Assembly: GCA_001599295.1 (NCBI GenBank)
Contig: BCGN01000006.1
Span: 1,178,001-1,242,000 of the forward strand
Length of the DNA: 64,000 nt
Direction: 5' to 3'
Source: Sporopachydermia quercuum
Taxonomy: Eukaryota; Ascomycota; Sporopachydermiomycetes; Sporopachydermiales; Sporopachydermiaceae
The translations under genes were made by a program, and so were the position numbers. Below the pieces are notes generated by a model that ran no database searches, was not told where the DNA came from, and saw only the letters and a program-made list of their open reading frames with translations. Positions 12,605 to 24,454 of this stretch are shown here, piece after piece (positions within the stretch are counted from its first letter, which is position 1; every line of letters starts with the position of its first letter).

Positions 12605-13259
12605 TGTAATGTATTCTTCTCCAGATTGTATCTCAGTTTAATCCATTTCAATCCAATTCAATCCAAGCCACTAACACCTTCTCAGAAACTCTCTACGTTC
12701 CATCAGACGTATTTGTCTGTCTATTTCAAACGAAATACATTAATGTTGTGCTCATCAAATTGTTCTTTTCTGTTTTTTCGTCCTTTACCGGTAGCTCCCA
12801 CTATTCATGTGATTATGTAACCAGTTATAATCTCTTTCAGTCTTATGTTGCGTGACAAATCACCCGGACACAGTAATACGTCTCACTTCCTGCCAAAGGA
12901 GACGTCAAGTTCAATCCATCGTGTTGAGTGGTCATTACGGGGGATTGAAGGTTGTTTGTCATCATCATCAGCACACTTTCTCATCTCAATTGATGAAATA
13001 ATCGGAAAAAGGGCTTGTTTTAGTAGCAATTGACTGAAAATTGCTTACTCAGGTTAGAAAACTAGGATCACCCTTGCTACCTGAATTCTGTAGGAATTGC
13101 TAAAATAGAGCTATGCTTAACTAAAGTAGTTTGTCATTCATATTCACTGTCACAACGAAATAGAAACAAATACACACGTGAATAATTTGCTAACAGTTGC
13201 TAACATCAATAGCTGATTATAGTTTCGATCTACCTATATATTATTACTGAGTGTCAAAT
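12605..13259. other. Divergent promoter region, GET4 and SEY1
   Basis: No gene found. Two copies of TTGCTAAC, 10 bp apart near 13187-13204, resemble branch sites. No matching donor is visible upstream, so a 5'-UTR intron for SEY1 is not supported. Confidence 0.6.
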
Positions 13260-15791
13260 ATGACGGAAAAATTAGAAGAAAATTCAGTTCCTGCTTCAGT
13301 GCAGGTAATTGATGAGAATAAGGTGTTCAACACATCCATTCTAGACTATGTTAACAAAACAGGCCTTGGGAACAACGGATTGGCCTATCATTTGATCTCT
13401 GTCTTTGGTTCACAATCAACTGGTAAATCTACCCTTTTGAACGCTTTGTTCGGTACCAAATTTGATACAATGGATCAACAGCTCCGTAGACAACAGACAA
13501 CCAAAGGTATATGGATGGCTAATTCTAAGATCCATACAACTGATAAAAAGTTAAAATATGAAATAGATTCCGACTCTGAGAACAGTAATGGTGGAACGAA
13601 AGACTCCATTATCACTAAAACTACTGATATTGAGGATTCTGCTATTTTCGTTCTTGATGTTGAAGGCACTGATGGTCGCGAAAGAGGTGAAGATCAAGAT
13701 TTTGAGAGGAAAGCTGCCTTATTTGCTTTGTCCACTTCAGAGGTTCTCATTGTTAATCTATGGGAATCTCAAGTAGGTCTCTATCAAGGTGCTAATATGG
13801 CTTTACTGAAAACAGTTATGGAGGTGAATTTAGCTCTGTTTCATACAAATCGATACAGGTCTCTACTACTGTTTGTCATAAGAGACCATTTGGGTATAAC
13901 TCCTATTGAAAGCTTAGGTGAGACATTGACAGCAGATATACAGAAGATCTGGGATGGATTGAACAAACCTGCTGGATGTGAAGATGCTCAATTATCAGAT
14001 TTCTTTGATTTGCAATTTGTTGCATTGGCTCATAAAATCTTACAACCAGAAATATTCATCAGTGGCGTATTGGAACTACAAGAACGATTCACCAATTCAT
14101 CAAACGCTCAGTATGTTTTCAAACCTGAGTACCATCGTAAAGTCCCAATTGATGGCTGGCCGCTCTATGCAGGACAAATTTGGGAACAAATTGATCTAAA
14201 TAAGGATTTGGACTTGCCTACGCAGCAGGTTCTGGTTGCCCAGTTTAGATGTGAAGATCTTTCAAAGCAAGCTTACGAGCAATTCGAAAGTAAGCTGCAA
14301 GCCTCTCAAATATCAACATCTCCTTCTGTCTTAATTGAGGATTTAGGTTGGAAGGATCTGAAGTCGTTGAAAGATACTGCTTTGCAAGATTATGATGTCA
14401 ATGCTTCTAGATACACTAAGAGTGTGTATTTGGATAAACGATTACAGCTTGAAAACAAACTGGCAGGTAAACTAAGCACATTGTATCAACAACAGCTGAT
14501 ATTACTACGAAAAACTGCTTTTCATCTTTTCAATGACTCATTCCAGCAAAAGGTCTCAAGCGAATCAAACGTTTCTTTTGCTGAGCTATTGCAATTGGCT
14601 GAAAAGGAAGCAGTTGACTTTTTCGTTAATACTGCAGAGCCTGCTGCTTTAGAGAACAATTTATTCAGCTATGAAACAGTACTGAATGACCTACAAGAGC
14701 AAATCGATAGCACGAAGGTCGAGAAAACAAATAAGGAGTTGAAGTCAATTCAAGTGAAAACCAATAGGAAAATCAAGTCTCTGTTGAAGGAAATGGTGAT
14801 CCCTTACTTGATAGATCCAAAGAGCAACATGTGGAATGAAATAATAGCGAAATCCAATACTTTTCTCAATAAGGTTTTAGAAAAGTTTGCTGTAGCCGGT
14901 AATAGTTCTCCAGAAGATTCAAATGCTAATCCACAGTATGATTTAGGATTAGGACTGTCATCAGAAGAAAATACTGCTATTGTCCAAGCATTTAAACAAA
15001 CACTATGGGTTTCCTTAAGAGCTATTGTAGTTGGTTACTGCACCGAACAAAACGTTCTATCGGTCATCAAGGAGAAGTTTGAAGATAAATTTAGATATGA
15101 TGAAAATGGTATCCCTAGACTTTGGAAGAGGTCTGATGATATTGATGGAATCTTTGCTGTGGCAAAGGAGTCTGCATTGGCTCTACTGCCTTTGCTATCG
15201 ATTATGACTTATGAAAATGGGACTGAGGTTATTCCTGATATTGATTTGCCAGAAGGCAGTTATAAAGGAGAAAGTGTTGATGATGACTATGGAGATCAAG
15301 AAGGTGCTTATAGTATTAAAAACGACGATGATTCTGCACATTATGCTCATATACTTTCTGAGAATCAATTGAGCTCAATCGTTAGCAAATTCAAGAAACA
15401 AACAGAAGTAATTTTCGTCGAGGCTAAAAGAAGCACTATCCAAAGTATCTCTCAGATCCCTCTTTATATGTACCTTTTATTGGTCGTTCTTGGATGGAAT
15501 GAGTTTATGACAGTATTACGTAATCCGGTATTTTTCATCCTAGTGTTAATATTAGGAGCCACTGCTTATATTACTTACACTTTGAACCTTTGGGGACCTA
15601 TTATCAAAGTGACTGAAGCAATGACATCAGAAGCTGTGAATATTTCCAAGCAGAAGTTGAAGGACTTCCTTGATGATCATGATCTTGGAGGAGCAAAGAA
15701 GCCTGTAGCTGATGAAAGTGAAACTGTTGACAATATCGCATTAGATGACCTGAATAGCAAAGGTGAGAAAGTAGGTAAAAGTAGGGACTAA
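13260..15791 (+). CDS. SEY1: Sey1, dynamin-like GTPase that fuses ER tubules
   Basis: Yeast counterpart of atlastin and RHD3, mediating homotypic ER fusion. Single exon, 843 residues from ATG 13260; an in-frame TGA lies just upstream, fixing the start. The P-loop GSQSTGKST is at residues 50-58, followed by the switch-1 region with RRQQTTKGIWMA, the G3 motif DVEGTDGRERGEDQDFERK and the RDH G4-like motif. A long helical middle domain follows. Two hydrophobic segments near the C-terminus (IPLYMYLLLVVLGW and FFILVLILGATAYITY) form the membrane hairpin, then an amphipathic tail. Length is close to the roughly 780-residue S. cerevisiae protein. Confidence 0.96.
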   Translation: MTEKLEENSVPASVQVIDENKVFNTSILDYVNKTGLGNNGLAYHLISVFGSQSTGKSTLLNALFGTKFDTMDQQLRRQQTTKGIWMANSKIHTTDKKLKYEIDSDSENSNGGTKDSIITKTTDIEDSAIFVLDVEGTDGRERGEDQDFERKAALFALSTSEVLIVNLWESQVGLYQGANMALLKTVMEVNLALFHTNRYRSLLLFVIRDHLGITPIESLGETLTADIQKIWDGLNKPAGCEDAQLSDFFDLQFVALAHKILQPEIFISGVLELQERFTNSSNAQYVFKPEYHRKVPIDGWPLYAGQIWEQIDLNKDLDLPTQQVLVAQFRCEDLSKQAYEQFESKLQASQISTSPSVLIEDLGWKDLKSLKDTALQDYDVNASRYTKSVYLDKRLQLENKLAGKLSTLYQQQLILLRKTAFHLFNDSFQQKVSSESNVSFAELLQLAEKEAVDFFVNTAEPAALENNLFSYETVLNDLQEQIDSTKVEKTNKELKSIQVKTNRKIKSLLKEMVIPYLIDPKSNMWNEIIAKSNTFLNKVLEKFAVAGNSSPEDSNANPQYDLGLGLSSEENTAIVQAFKQTLWVSLRAIVVGYCTEQNVLSVIKEKFEDKFRYDENGIPRLWKRSDDIDGIFAVAKESALALLPLLSIMTYENGTEVIPDIDLPEGSYKGESVDDDYGDQEGAYSIKNDDDSAHYAHILSENQLSSIVSKFKKQTEVIFVEAKRSTIQSISQIPLYMYLLLVVLGWNEFMTVLRNPVFFILVLILGATAYITYTLNLWGPIIKVTEAMTSEAVNISKQKLKDFLDDHDLGGAKKPVADESETVDNIALDDLNSKGEKVGKSRD

Positions 15792-16121
15792 AAGATACAA
15801 TTGTTACTGTTGATTTATGACGATGGGAATGCTATAAATGCTAAGTGCATTAAATATTTTGGGTATATGCGGTTATAGTTAGCGCTGATGGCACTAGAAT
15901 GATGAAGAAGAAAAAACTTAATGTCTGATTTAGAAGCGATAGCTAATAGAAGCAATTAATGGCCTCTACGACAATTCTCTGATGACTCAGACTCTCTGAC
16001 GTTACATCTATAATTATTATTTTAATTTCCCTTATATCATACATAACCACGTATTTTTGTTTATCCAAACTGGTTCATTTCATCCGTTTCACGTTCTATT
16101 GCATCTTATTATTTCTACTCT
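15792..16121. other. Convergent 3' spacer, SEY1 and arrestin-fold gene
   Basis: Short AT-rich region between two converging genes. Nothing distinct seen. Confidence 0.6.
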
Positions 16122-17648
16122 TTATTCAATATTATGTAAATAACTTATTGCATTCCCAGAAACATTCTCAACTAACTGCAATCGATCTAAGTCAGGTTTA
16201 TTTGATCGAAAGGCTTTAATCATCTTATGGGGAATCTTCATTGTTTCAATATTCCATTCAGGTGTATCAACTTCAGCTATACAGTTTTCCACATATTGTA
16301 AAGCTCGTTTAGACGATATCATGTTATATGGAGAAATGGTGATTGGAAGTGCAATTTCTGCATCTTTGCCGGACGTGTGTGCTTTTACTACTAATTTATA
16401 GTCAATTGAGAATAAACTGGCTTTCGTAGTAAACCCAACCATACCTGTAAATGGTATTAGGCAATCTATCGATGAGAATGGATCAGGCGGCAGTAATTCA
16501 ATATTGCTGTCAGCACTAGAAGAATTGGTTGCTTTCGTAGTTGAATTACCACTATTTGTAGTGTCAGTACTGATGTTTGAAGATGAATGGCTTTCATGTT
16601 TATGCCTTCGTCGCTGTAGGTCTAATGGCATTATTAGTGACCATTTGAATCCTGAATAACTTAATACGCAATCCACAGTCTCTACAATTCGACTGATGAC
16701 AGTGGACTTTTCTATTGTGGCTTCTGATTTGGCATTCAAAGTAGCCACTTCTACCAATTCAAGCTCAATTGATTTTAGTATAATGTCCTTTGAGTTATTA
16801 GAGCCAAATTGAAAGGTGGATTTTTTCTTTGGGGATGTCGCAATATTCAGCTGTACTTGTAGGTTCACCATAATATTATCGTCAGGTCCATAGGCTTTCT
16901 TTGGAATACTAGCACTTATCACCGTGAAATTATCACTAGAACGACCATTAACAAATACTGGTACTCCGAATATTTGAAATAAAGGCAAGGTATCGAATCT
17001 CCTGATCATAATTGGAAACCGTGTTCTATTACGTATAGATATCTCACCTTGTAGAGCACTAACTTCTAAATAGTAAACAGATACTGCAGATCCATTGGCA
17101 AATCTCCCACTTGAAGGCACATTATCAGGTAAAATCATCGTAAAGGGAACATCAATAGCCGTTACAATTTCCATCTTCATACCCACAGGGGGTGAATAAG
17201 GTACTATATTATGTACTTCATAGTCTCTCGATACACGTCTTAGATGTGTTAGTTGGGTGTGGTGATAGATAGATAGATAGAGAAATAAAAATAGGAATAT
17301 ATTCACTAGCCCACAAAAACGTCTTGTTAAAAGTAATGACTTACTTGCTAGATGTATGTTTACCTCCTATTGATGACTCATATCTAATCAGTCGAATAGT
17401 AACAAGCCTCAGGAGAATAGGTTTCATGGCTTTGTCTCTGATTTTCAGTATACCTTCAATTCTTGGCTGAGAAAGTGTTAGCATAAACAAATAAGGATGA
17501 ACATAGAAGTAGGGAATTCCATTATTCCATTTCATTAACATACTACTGTAGAAGGAACACCAGGACATCCTTTCACAAGGTCTGTGTTGTTGATTCCTGG
17601 CTGTAGGATAAAATATAGACTGCCTTCATTAGAAGACGAGGATGACAT
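16122..17648 (-). CDS. Arrestin-fold protein (possible alpha-arrestin)
   Basis: Probable trafficking adaptor of the arrestin superfamily. Three exons, 17648-17544, 17466-17345 and 17238-16122, total 447 residues. Intron 17467-17543 has GTATGT, TGCTAAC and CAG; intron 17239-17344 has GTAAGT, AACTAAC and AAG. Exon 1 starts with a serine run (MSSSSSNEG). Splicing yields PRIEGILKIRDKAMKPILLRLVTIRLIRYE, a typical arrestin-N strand pattern. The C-terminal half has arrestin-C-like strands (IDCLIPFTGMVGFTTKASLFSIDYKLVVKAHTSG) around a Ser/Asn-rich insertion. I see no PPxY Rsp5-binding motif, so ubiquitin-ligase recruitment is unclear. Fold assignment is by pattern; no specific yeast ART orthologue was recognised. 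Confidence 0.65.
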
Positions 17649-18650
17649 CTTAAAAACAAATTGATATTATATGATTCAACAGTTTCTGTTGAAATAGTTT
17701 CTGTGAAAGTAGTTTCTGTTTTTATTCCGGTTGCGGTCTCTTCTTCTGTTCGTTCAACCGTATACACAGACAAATCTTTCTGCTGACTTCTTTATGTGCG
17801 CTATGAATGTTGATACTATGTTGACAGTGCCGCTATAGTACTCAGAATAGGTCTAATGCTATTATTTACCATTTACAATTTATCATTTACTTTCATCGTT
17901 TCTCATAATTCAGTTCGCCGGGTATTATACGGATATTGTACTTCCTAGACCTTTTACTGATTTCTTCTGTCTATCTCGCTCGTAGGACAAAACGGTCTGC
18001 CAAAGGCCTATGATCCACGCATCAATATAGAGCAAACAGCACAGCCTGCAAATAACCGTCCCAATTTGACTTATAGTTAGATCGTAAGAGCAAGTATCAG
18101 CAACAATTGAGTATCTAGTAAGGAGAATCAGTCAATTAAATATATATAAGATGGCCACTAATCAGATGGTGAGAATGTTTTGCTCATTCAGCAATTCGAC
18201 ATGTGAGAAAGGAATTGGAATGGTTTCCGTTTTCCGCGATGATAAAGATATCTCGGAAACTATGTGAATAACGGTCATTATATAAAGGTTTCCGAAACTT
18301 CTTTCTGATAAGAATAGAGATGTCTATTATATTGCTACAGAAAAGTAGGAAATAAGGAAATAAATATGAGTTAACAGTCGTTGATGATGATATTCAAAGC
18401 TCCTTAGTTGGTTTTCACTGTTTGAATGGATTTACCTCTAGCTGGGGTTGCTGTAGAAAATGGCTGAAGGATCAAGTACCATGAATACTCTGTTTGCTCC
18501 ATTAAATATTCACTATTCATAATCAATATTTATATTCATTGAAGCATCTACAGCTTATGATGTAATGAAGAACAATTTTAGAAATAGAGTATATTTGAAA
18601 TTGAATATGATACATAAATAGAACACGACATTCGAATAAAAGACTAGCTT

Positions 18651-18686
18651 GGTTCGCTTGATTCGCCTGATTCGCCTGATTCGCAG
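18651..18686. repeat. Four tandem 9-nt units (GATTCGCCT type)
   Basis: Units GGTTCGCTT, GATTCGCCT, GATTCGCCT and GATTCGCAG follow one another directly. The array lies about 125 bp beyond the MCM7 stop codon, immediately before the inverted repeat at 18692-18713. Confidence 0.85.
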
Positions 18687-18691
18687 CTTCA

Positions 18692-18713
18692 ATTTGATCA
18701 ATTTTGATCAAAT
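18692..18713. repeat. Perfect inverted repeat, 10-bp arms
   Basis: Arms ATTTGATCAA and TTGATCAAAT are separated by TT. It lies 100 bp downstream of MCM7 and would form a short hairpin in RNA. A role in 3'-end formation or as a dimeric protein site is inference only. Confidence 0.85.
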
Positions 18714-18812
18714 AGTATACAACAGTTGAAAGTAGGATTGACACGACAAAGATGACGATCAGAATGATTATCAGTTAGTTAATGATACAGGTAAAAGAGA
18801 AGCAAAATCAGA

Positions 18813-21254
18813 TTATATTGAGATATTAGGATCGTCAAACAAATCATCATCCTCATCGTCTACCAGAAACTCTTCATCGACATTGATAAAAGAGAGTTTC
18901 CTGCCTTCATCAGCAACTTGCCAAATGTCCAATGTAGCATATTCGTTAATGGCTTCATTGATTTGTTGTTCAGTAAACCCACGGGCGATTGCTCTGTCCT
19001 TAATTGTCTTCATTGGTACAGAACTTCTTAATTTACCAGTAGCAGCGTCTTGCGCTAAATCCCTAATCAAACGATGAATCTTTGAAGTAGCTGACTGATC
19101 TTGTTCATTTCTATCATTACGCGTTCTTTGTAGTGAGTTCTTTGATACTTGTATCAGTCTCAAAGCTTCATCAACGTCTTCAAAAGACACTTTGTCGGAG
19201 AATCTCAATCTAGCTAATGCTTGACTGAATCTTAATACACCAAGTAACGTACGAGGAGTAACATGGCCGAAATGTTTCTGAGATCCTTCATTTCTCTTAT
19301 GTTCCTGTCTCATTTTAATATAACTATTGGTGATGTAATCGCCAACATCTTTTGGCAATGTAGGTCTGTGAGTACGAGCCAGAGATACAAATTGACGAAT
19401 GGTAGCTGAATCCAAACATTCAAAATCCATGTCGGGGTGTCTGTTATGCATATGAACATAAGCAACATGAGCAGCTAACCGTTCATCTTCCTCTCGTCCA
19501 GGAGTATCAAGCATTAGAAACAGAATATCAAATCTTGAGAGAAGAGCTGCTGGAAGATTGATATTTTCTATTGGTGATAACCGTGGATTATATCTTCCAT
19601 AAATAGGATTTGCAGCTGCTAAAATAGATGTTCTAGCATTTAGTGTGGTGGTGATACCAGCTTTGGAAATACTAATGGTTTGTTGTTCCATAACTTCATG
19701 AATAGCTGTTCTGTCAGTATCGTCCATCTTATCAAACTCATCAATACAACAGATACCATTATCAGCCAATACTAAAGCACCACCTTCTAATACCATTTCA
19801 TCAGTAATAGGGTCTCTCATTACAGCTGCTGTCAAACCAACTCCTGATGAACCTTTACCAGTTGTATACACTCCTCTTGGAGCGATTTTAGATATTGACT
19901 TCATTAACTGTGATTTTGCCACACCAGGATCACCCATAAGACAAATATTAATGTCACCTCTGATCTTCATACCATCCCCCATTTCTTTACTAACTCCACC
20001 TACTAGTAATAAGAGAAGGGCTTTCTTAACATCTTCTTGACCATAGATTTCAGGAGCAATTGACTTTGCTAATCTCTCATAAATGTTTCCTTGCATTCTG
20101 AGCTCATTGATTCTGTGTACTGTTTCTTGGCTCATTTCAAGAGTCTCCTGATTATATTTCTTCTTGAATTGGTGAATGTATTGAGCTTCAAGATAAGTTT
20201 CAGTTAGAAGCCCTGCTTTTAAAGCTTTGAATCCTGTATATGGAGATGGCAAAAAGATACCGGTGACATCAATAATATCACCAGGGTTCATTGACCGTAC
20301 TAAATTACCATTAACATGGATATTCAACGTACGTGGGATATGACCAATCGGTACTTGATCCGTCATTTCTTGAACTTTTACTTCTTGAAAAGGAGAGAAT
20401 TTTGATGCTCTGGTGGACATGAATAGTTTACCTTTTGTTTGATTGTTTCTACATTGATCTGAGGGACAATCAACTAAAGGTGTAAAAGTTCTGCCATTGA
20501 CTTCTTGGAAGATTTCATAGCCACACTTATCACATGTGTAAGCACTGACAGATACTGCTGGTTTCACATCAGAAACACGAGTGACAATACCTCTAATAGT
20601 AATTAATCTACCCAAATGTTCAGCCTTAACTTCACGGACAGCCATTGCTTTATATCCACCTTTATAGATATCAGTCAATGGTTTGAAATACAAGCAATAT
20701 CTTCGAGTTAATAGAGCAGGAAATCCGTCTTCAGAGGCTCCTGGAATGCCTGAAGTAGAAGGATTGCCTTCAGGATCTGTAACTGACATTCCATATCGGA
20801 AGGCATTCATTTCATCACGTTGATCTTCTTCCATTCGTTTATTTCGAAGTTTTCTCTGATGGACAATAACGTCTATAACATCATCTTTGTAAGTTATATC
20901 TTCAGTTGGTTCAGGAAGTAGCTCATCAATACATCGAGAGAACAATTCAATATATCTATAAGCATTCTCGTTAACTCTATCGCATAAACTGAAACGAGAG
21001 CCTGTTTCTGCCTCAAACGTTTTCACGTCATCTAGTTCAATATAAACAGTTGAGACTTTTCTATCGGCAACCTGTTGAAGAAGGTGCATATACTTTGGAG
21101 CAAACAGTGATTTTTCTGTTTCTTTGTCAAGGTCGAGATTGTCTAAACCAATATCAATATCAGAGACTGAGCTTTTGAAATTTTCAAGGAAATCACGTAT
21201 TTTGGAAGTGATTTCCTCGTAGTTGATGTTCAAAGAAATAGCTGGTAATGACAT
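18813..21254 (-). CDS. MCM7: Mcm7, subunit of the MCM2-7 replicative helicase
   Basis: AAA+ subunit of the CMG helicase motor, loaded at origins in G1. Single exon, 813 residues. ATG 21254 ([10 protein letters not shown]) aligns with the known family start; the 11 codons before it have no ATG. A zinc-ribbon lies in the N-terminal domain (CDKCG ... DCPSDQC). Walker A GDPGVAKS is at residues 441-448, Walker [10 protein letters not shown] at about 498-506 and the arginine finger SRFD near 571. [13 protein letters not shown] and [12 protein letters not shown] are nearly invariant in Mcm7. The C-terminal winged-helix region ends in an acidic tail. Three ACGCGT sites lie about 515-560 bp upstream, suggesting G1/S expression. 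Confidence 0.97.
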   Translation of the reverse strand: MSLPAISLNINYEEITSKIRDFLENFKSSVSDIDIGLDNLDLDKETEKSLFAPKYMHLLQQVADRKVSTVYIELDDVKTFEAETGSRFSLCDRVNENAYRYIELFSRCIDELLPEPTEDITYKDDVIDVIVHQRKLRNKRMEEDQRDEMNAFRYGMSVTDPEGNPSTSGIPGASEDGFPALLTRRYCLYFKPLTDIYKGGYKAMAVREVKAEHLGRLITIRGIVTRVSDVKPAVSVSAYTCDKCGYEIFQEVNGRTFTPLVDCPSDQCRNNQTKGKLFMSTRASKFSPFQEVKVQEMTDQVPIGHIPRTLNIHVNGNLVRSMNPGDIIDVTGIFLPSPYTGFKALKAGLLTETYLEAQYIHQFKKKYNQETLEMSQETVHRINELRMQGNIYERLAKSIAPEIYGQEDVKKALLLLLVGGVSKEMGDGMKIRGDINICLMGDPGVAKSQLMKSISKIAPRGVYTTGKGSSGVGLTAAVMRDPITDEMVLEGGALVLADNGICCIDEFDKMDDTDRTAIHEVMEQQTISISKAGITTTLNARTSILAAANPIYGRYNPRLSPIENINLPAALLSRFDILFLMLDTPGREEDERLAAHVAYVHMHNRHPDMDFECLDSATIRQFVSLARTHRPTLPKDVGDYITNSYIKMRQEHKRNEGSQKHFGHVTPRTLLGVLRFSQALARLRFSDKVSFEDVDEALRLIQVSKNSLQRTRNDRNEQDQSATSKIHRLIRDLAQDAATGKLRSSVPMKTIKDRAIARGFTEQQINEAINEYATLDIWQVADEGRKLSFINVDEEFLVDDEDDDLFDDPNISI

Positions 21255-22347
21255 GGTCTCTTTGCTTAGTGATCTATGCTTCTCCAATCAATATATTGTT
21301 AATATGCCAATAATTGAGTCTCGTCAATGACACTTTATATCACGCCCCACGATTAAGAAAGAAAGAAAGTAAGATGAATTTGACGTATTTAGTAGGAGTC
21401 AAATCAATAAATCTTGACGTTGTATCTGAATATCTCCACCTTTTCATTCCCAAGGTACCTGTTTTATGGTAAAGCCTGGCGATACTATCTCTCGAGTCGT
21501 AAGATAACGATTGGCCTGGTCCTTTCTTGACTGTTAGTAGATACCTCGCATGCTTCGTTACTGAACAAACGATTTACAGATACCAAAAGCAGTTCAAGTT
21601 TCATAACACAGCTAACAGCAAACAATGGAAATAATAGAATAACAAAGTCAGTAGCACTTGGAAATGACATCCCTATTTGATAATGAATAAGCTCTTTCAA
21701 TTTCTTGGTTTAGTTGAACCATTGAATACAAGATTTTACTTGAAAGGGAAATCTTTCATCAAAAGTACGCGTTTCAGGTTAAAGTTTTCGGCGGTACGCG
21801 TCGAACGCGTTCAAAACAATAACGGAAATAATTATAATTATTACTGGCATTATTGTTTCCGATATATCATCGAACTTCATTTGGTGAGGTCGCGATGGAG
21901 AAATAAAAGCTGCCACTAAATACAGCTTACAATTAATTTTGCAGGAAGAATAAAATCTATGTCTCAATGATAATACATTTTCGCCCTTAGAACTGTAGAA
22001 AGAATATTGTTTTTCTTTTTTGTTTTTTCACGGGGGGGAACCGACTACGCAATACTTTGACGAAAGATTTACGTGAGACACATGGCACAACGAACTGAAG
22101 CACCAGAGGACCCAAGTGATAATCAATTACGAGAAATAGTTGATTCATTCCTAGTTCGATCATTTTTAAAAAAGCTAATGCTTCTTGAAATCAGCGAATC
22201 ACAATTGTTTGATGACAAATAATAGTTGACTACAAATAAAAATAATGGTTACAGTATCACATATCAAATAATTAATTCATATATGCATACTTGAGTTCAA
22301 CGCTTGAGGTAACGAAGAAGCGTAGTTTAGCTATTTTGCCAAAACGC
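21255..22347. other. Intergenic, YNK1 3' end to MCM7 promoter
   Basis: Contains the MCB cluster at 21767-21810. It also has a 61-codon ATG frame (21670-21485, minus) with a hydrophobic N-terminus starting 97 bp from the nearest MCB. That frame is not recognised and may be chance. Confidence 0.6.
21767..21810. promoter_or_regulatory. Cluster of three MCB (ACGCGT) elements
   Basis: Exact ACGCGT hexamers at 21767-21772, 21796-21801 and 21805-21810. In yeasts this MluI cell-cycle box is bound by MBF (Mbp1/Swi6) and drives G1/S transcription of replication genes. Location upstream of MCM7 fits that role, although 515 bp from the ATG is farther than usual. Confidence 0.75.
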
Positions 22348-22945
22348 TTACTCGTAGATCCAAGAGAAGATGGAAGGCTTGTATTCAACAAGCTCTTCCT
22401 TCTTGAACCACAAACCGATTTCCTTTTGAGCAGATTCAACAGAGTCGGAACCGTGGGCAACGTTTCTACCGACATCAATGGCGAAATCACCACGGATAGT
22501 ACCAGGGGCAGATTGTAAAGGATTGGTGGCACCCAAGATAGCTCTACCTTGCTTGACAACGTCCTTACCTTCCCAGACAGTAGCCAAAACAGGACCAGAG
22601 GTCATGTACTTCAACAAAGAAGGGAAGAAAGGCTTGGAAGTCAAGTCAGCATAGTGTTCCTTCAATAATTCTTCGGAAGGAGTGGTAAGCTTGATAGCAA
22701 CAAGCTTGAATCCACGTTGCTCGAATCTTCCAATGATGGGAGAAATGAGACCTCTTTGGACTCCATCGGGCTTAATTTCTAAGTTAGTTGATGTTTTCTA
22801 TAATTTCACTAATTTCTCAACCAATTTCTCTCTTAGAATCTCAAAAGTTTTGAGAATCAATCGATTTAGGAGCTCTCAGATGGCTGTTGTTCAATTGCCG
22901 ATCTCAACTTACCTTGATAGCAATAAAAGTTCTTTCGTCAGCCAT
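22348..22945 (-). CDS. YNK1: Nucleoside diphosphate kinase
   Basis: Transfers the gamma phosphate between nucleoside tri- and diphosphates through a phosphohistidine. Two exons, 22945-22913 and 22770-22348, give 151 residues, the usual family length. Exon 1 encodes only [11 protein letters not shown]; exon 2 resumes [27 protein letters not shown], the expected continuation. Intron 22771-22912 has a GTAAGT donor, AACTAAC branch and TTAAG acceptor. A nearer TTAG would shift the frame. The active-site His sits in [10 protein letters not shown]. The C-terminus ends in the usual WIYE. Confidence 0.96.
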
Positions 22946-23806
22946 TGTTGAATATGTTGAAAAATCTTATCTAGTTGTTCAGATACGGATTAAGTGTTCG
23001 AAATAAATCAAATTGAAAACCTGCTTGTATTAGATCCCCAATAACTTCTATCGAATCTACAGAGGAAAAAGAAGAAGAAATTGAAAGTTTGAGCCCAGCA
23101 CTGGAAAATCCGCATTTCCCACCAACTTTTCAGTTTGTATGGTGGAACCTTTGTTATACATTTTAATTGTACTGAAAAGTTTTGCACCCAAACTTCAGTG
23201 ACAGAAACACATGTGATCTGGTGGTGTCAGGGAAGAGACATCTGCTATGAGACAAGATTCGATCTATTGCTAGGAACATAGAATAATAAAATACCTATAT
23301 AGCAAAAGGAATTCGAGAAAAGAGAGAAAATGAGAAAATATTTTCTGTTTTTGATATTTTCTCATATCTAGATGTACCAAAAATACAAATTGAGTGTCCT
23401 TTTGAAAAATTGAAGGGCCACCGTGGTTACTCCGTTGTTATTCGTCTTCCAAAAGTACATATTTTCAAGCATATGCAGGTGACTTTGAAAAGGAGAGAAA
23501 AAACGTGATTTTAATGACTTGTACGTGATAAAAGCAAAAGTGGCTACTGTTATGGATACTGTTATCGATTTTTCCAGTAGTAGCCTAATTAAAATAAATC
23601 ACTAATCAGTAGAATTCTAAATTATTGATACAGGTCATTTGATTCTGTTCTGTGAATTTGAAATAAGTACTATACTATTTTTCACTATTGCTTGAACTTA
23701 CATGAACGTGCTGATGCTCATCTTCCAAATCGGTCAGCATTTAATTACAATGTGATTCAGAAGTTGGAGAATAATAGGGAAGCTTTGGGAGCAGTGACTC
23801 AATAAT

Positions 23807-23861
23807 TCTGAATTCAGAGAGATTTCAATCTCTTATAGAGGATCTAACTAGAATCTAGATT
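23807..23861. repeat. Cluster of three short perfect palindromes
   Basis: TCTGAATTCAGA (23807-23818), then AGAGATT-TC-AATCTCT (23818-23833), then AATCTAGATT (23852-23861). They lie about 0.9 kb upstream of pyruvate kinase. Possible dimer-binding sites; no factor is assigned. Confidence 0.7.
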
Positions 23862-24454
23862 TTCAGAATTGCATTCTAGAGTCCGTGTTTTACTTAAATT
23901 CATGATACATTGTAAATGCTTTACCCTTTTACACCACTCGTAAAAGCGAACTTTGTTCGTTCGTTGATACCTATAGCTCAACACTTCTGTTACATTTCAT
24001 CCTCAATAGCAGCATTTCCGTCATCATTAGTATGATATTAATGCAAGCCACTCACTGCCTACAAAACTCAAGAAGAAATACTATTAAAAATAATAATAAT
24101 ACTCCGTTAGACCATTAGGCCATTAGAACTAAAAAGAACAAGCACCCCATCATAACCATTTATCCAATATTTTAAAGTTCACCAGACTACATGAAAAACT
24201 CACCTTTAATGGAAATTATTTCAATTATCACTTATGAGACTTTCAATGAGCAAGTACCTTTTTCCAAACATCTTGGCTATGATCAAACAAACAAGACTGA
24301 CAAGAATTATCTACAATTCAACTTTTTATCACTTATTGCCAACTACTTAGCCAAAGTCAAACTGCCTGCGAAACGATCAACTTTCAGTATTAATTGATCC
24401 AAATGCCCTATCCGGGTATACTCAAGGCCCAAACAAAAATGACCCGATGTGAAT

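Larger units (their letters stand above)
17649..18812. other. Intergenic, MCM7 3' end to arrestin promoter
   Basis: Between two minus-strand genes. It holds a 15-nt motif (TAGTTTCTGT core) three times near 17682-17725, a TATA-like tract near 18138-18147, and the repeat and inverted repeat listed separately at 18651-18713. No gene found. Confidence 0.6.

Noticed and set aside
13185-13259. Possible 5'-UTR intron end before SEY1 (TGCTAAC then TAG)
   Set aside because: No GTATGT or GTAAGT donor found upstream at a sensible distance.
24191-24397. 68-codon plus-strand ATG frame upstream of pyruvate kinase
   Set aside because: Short, featureless and in a promoter region; no supporting evidence.
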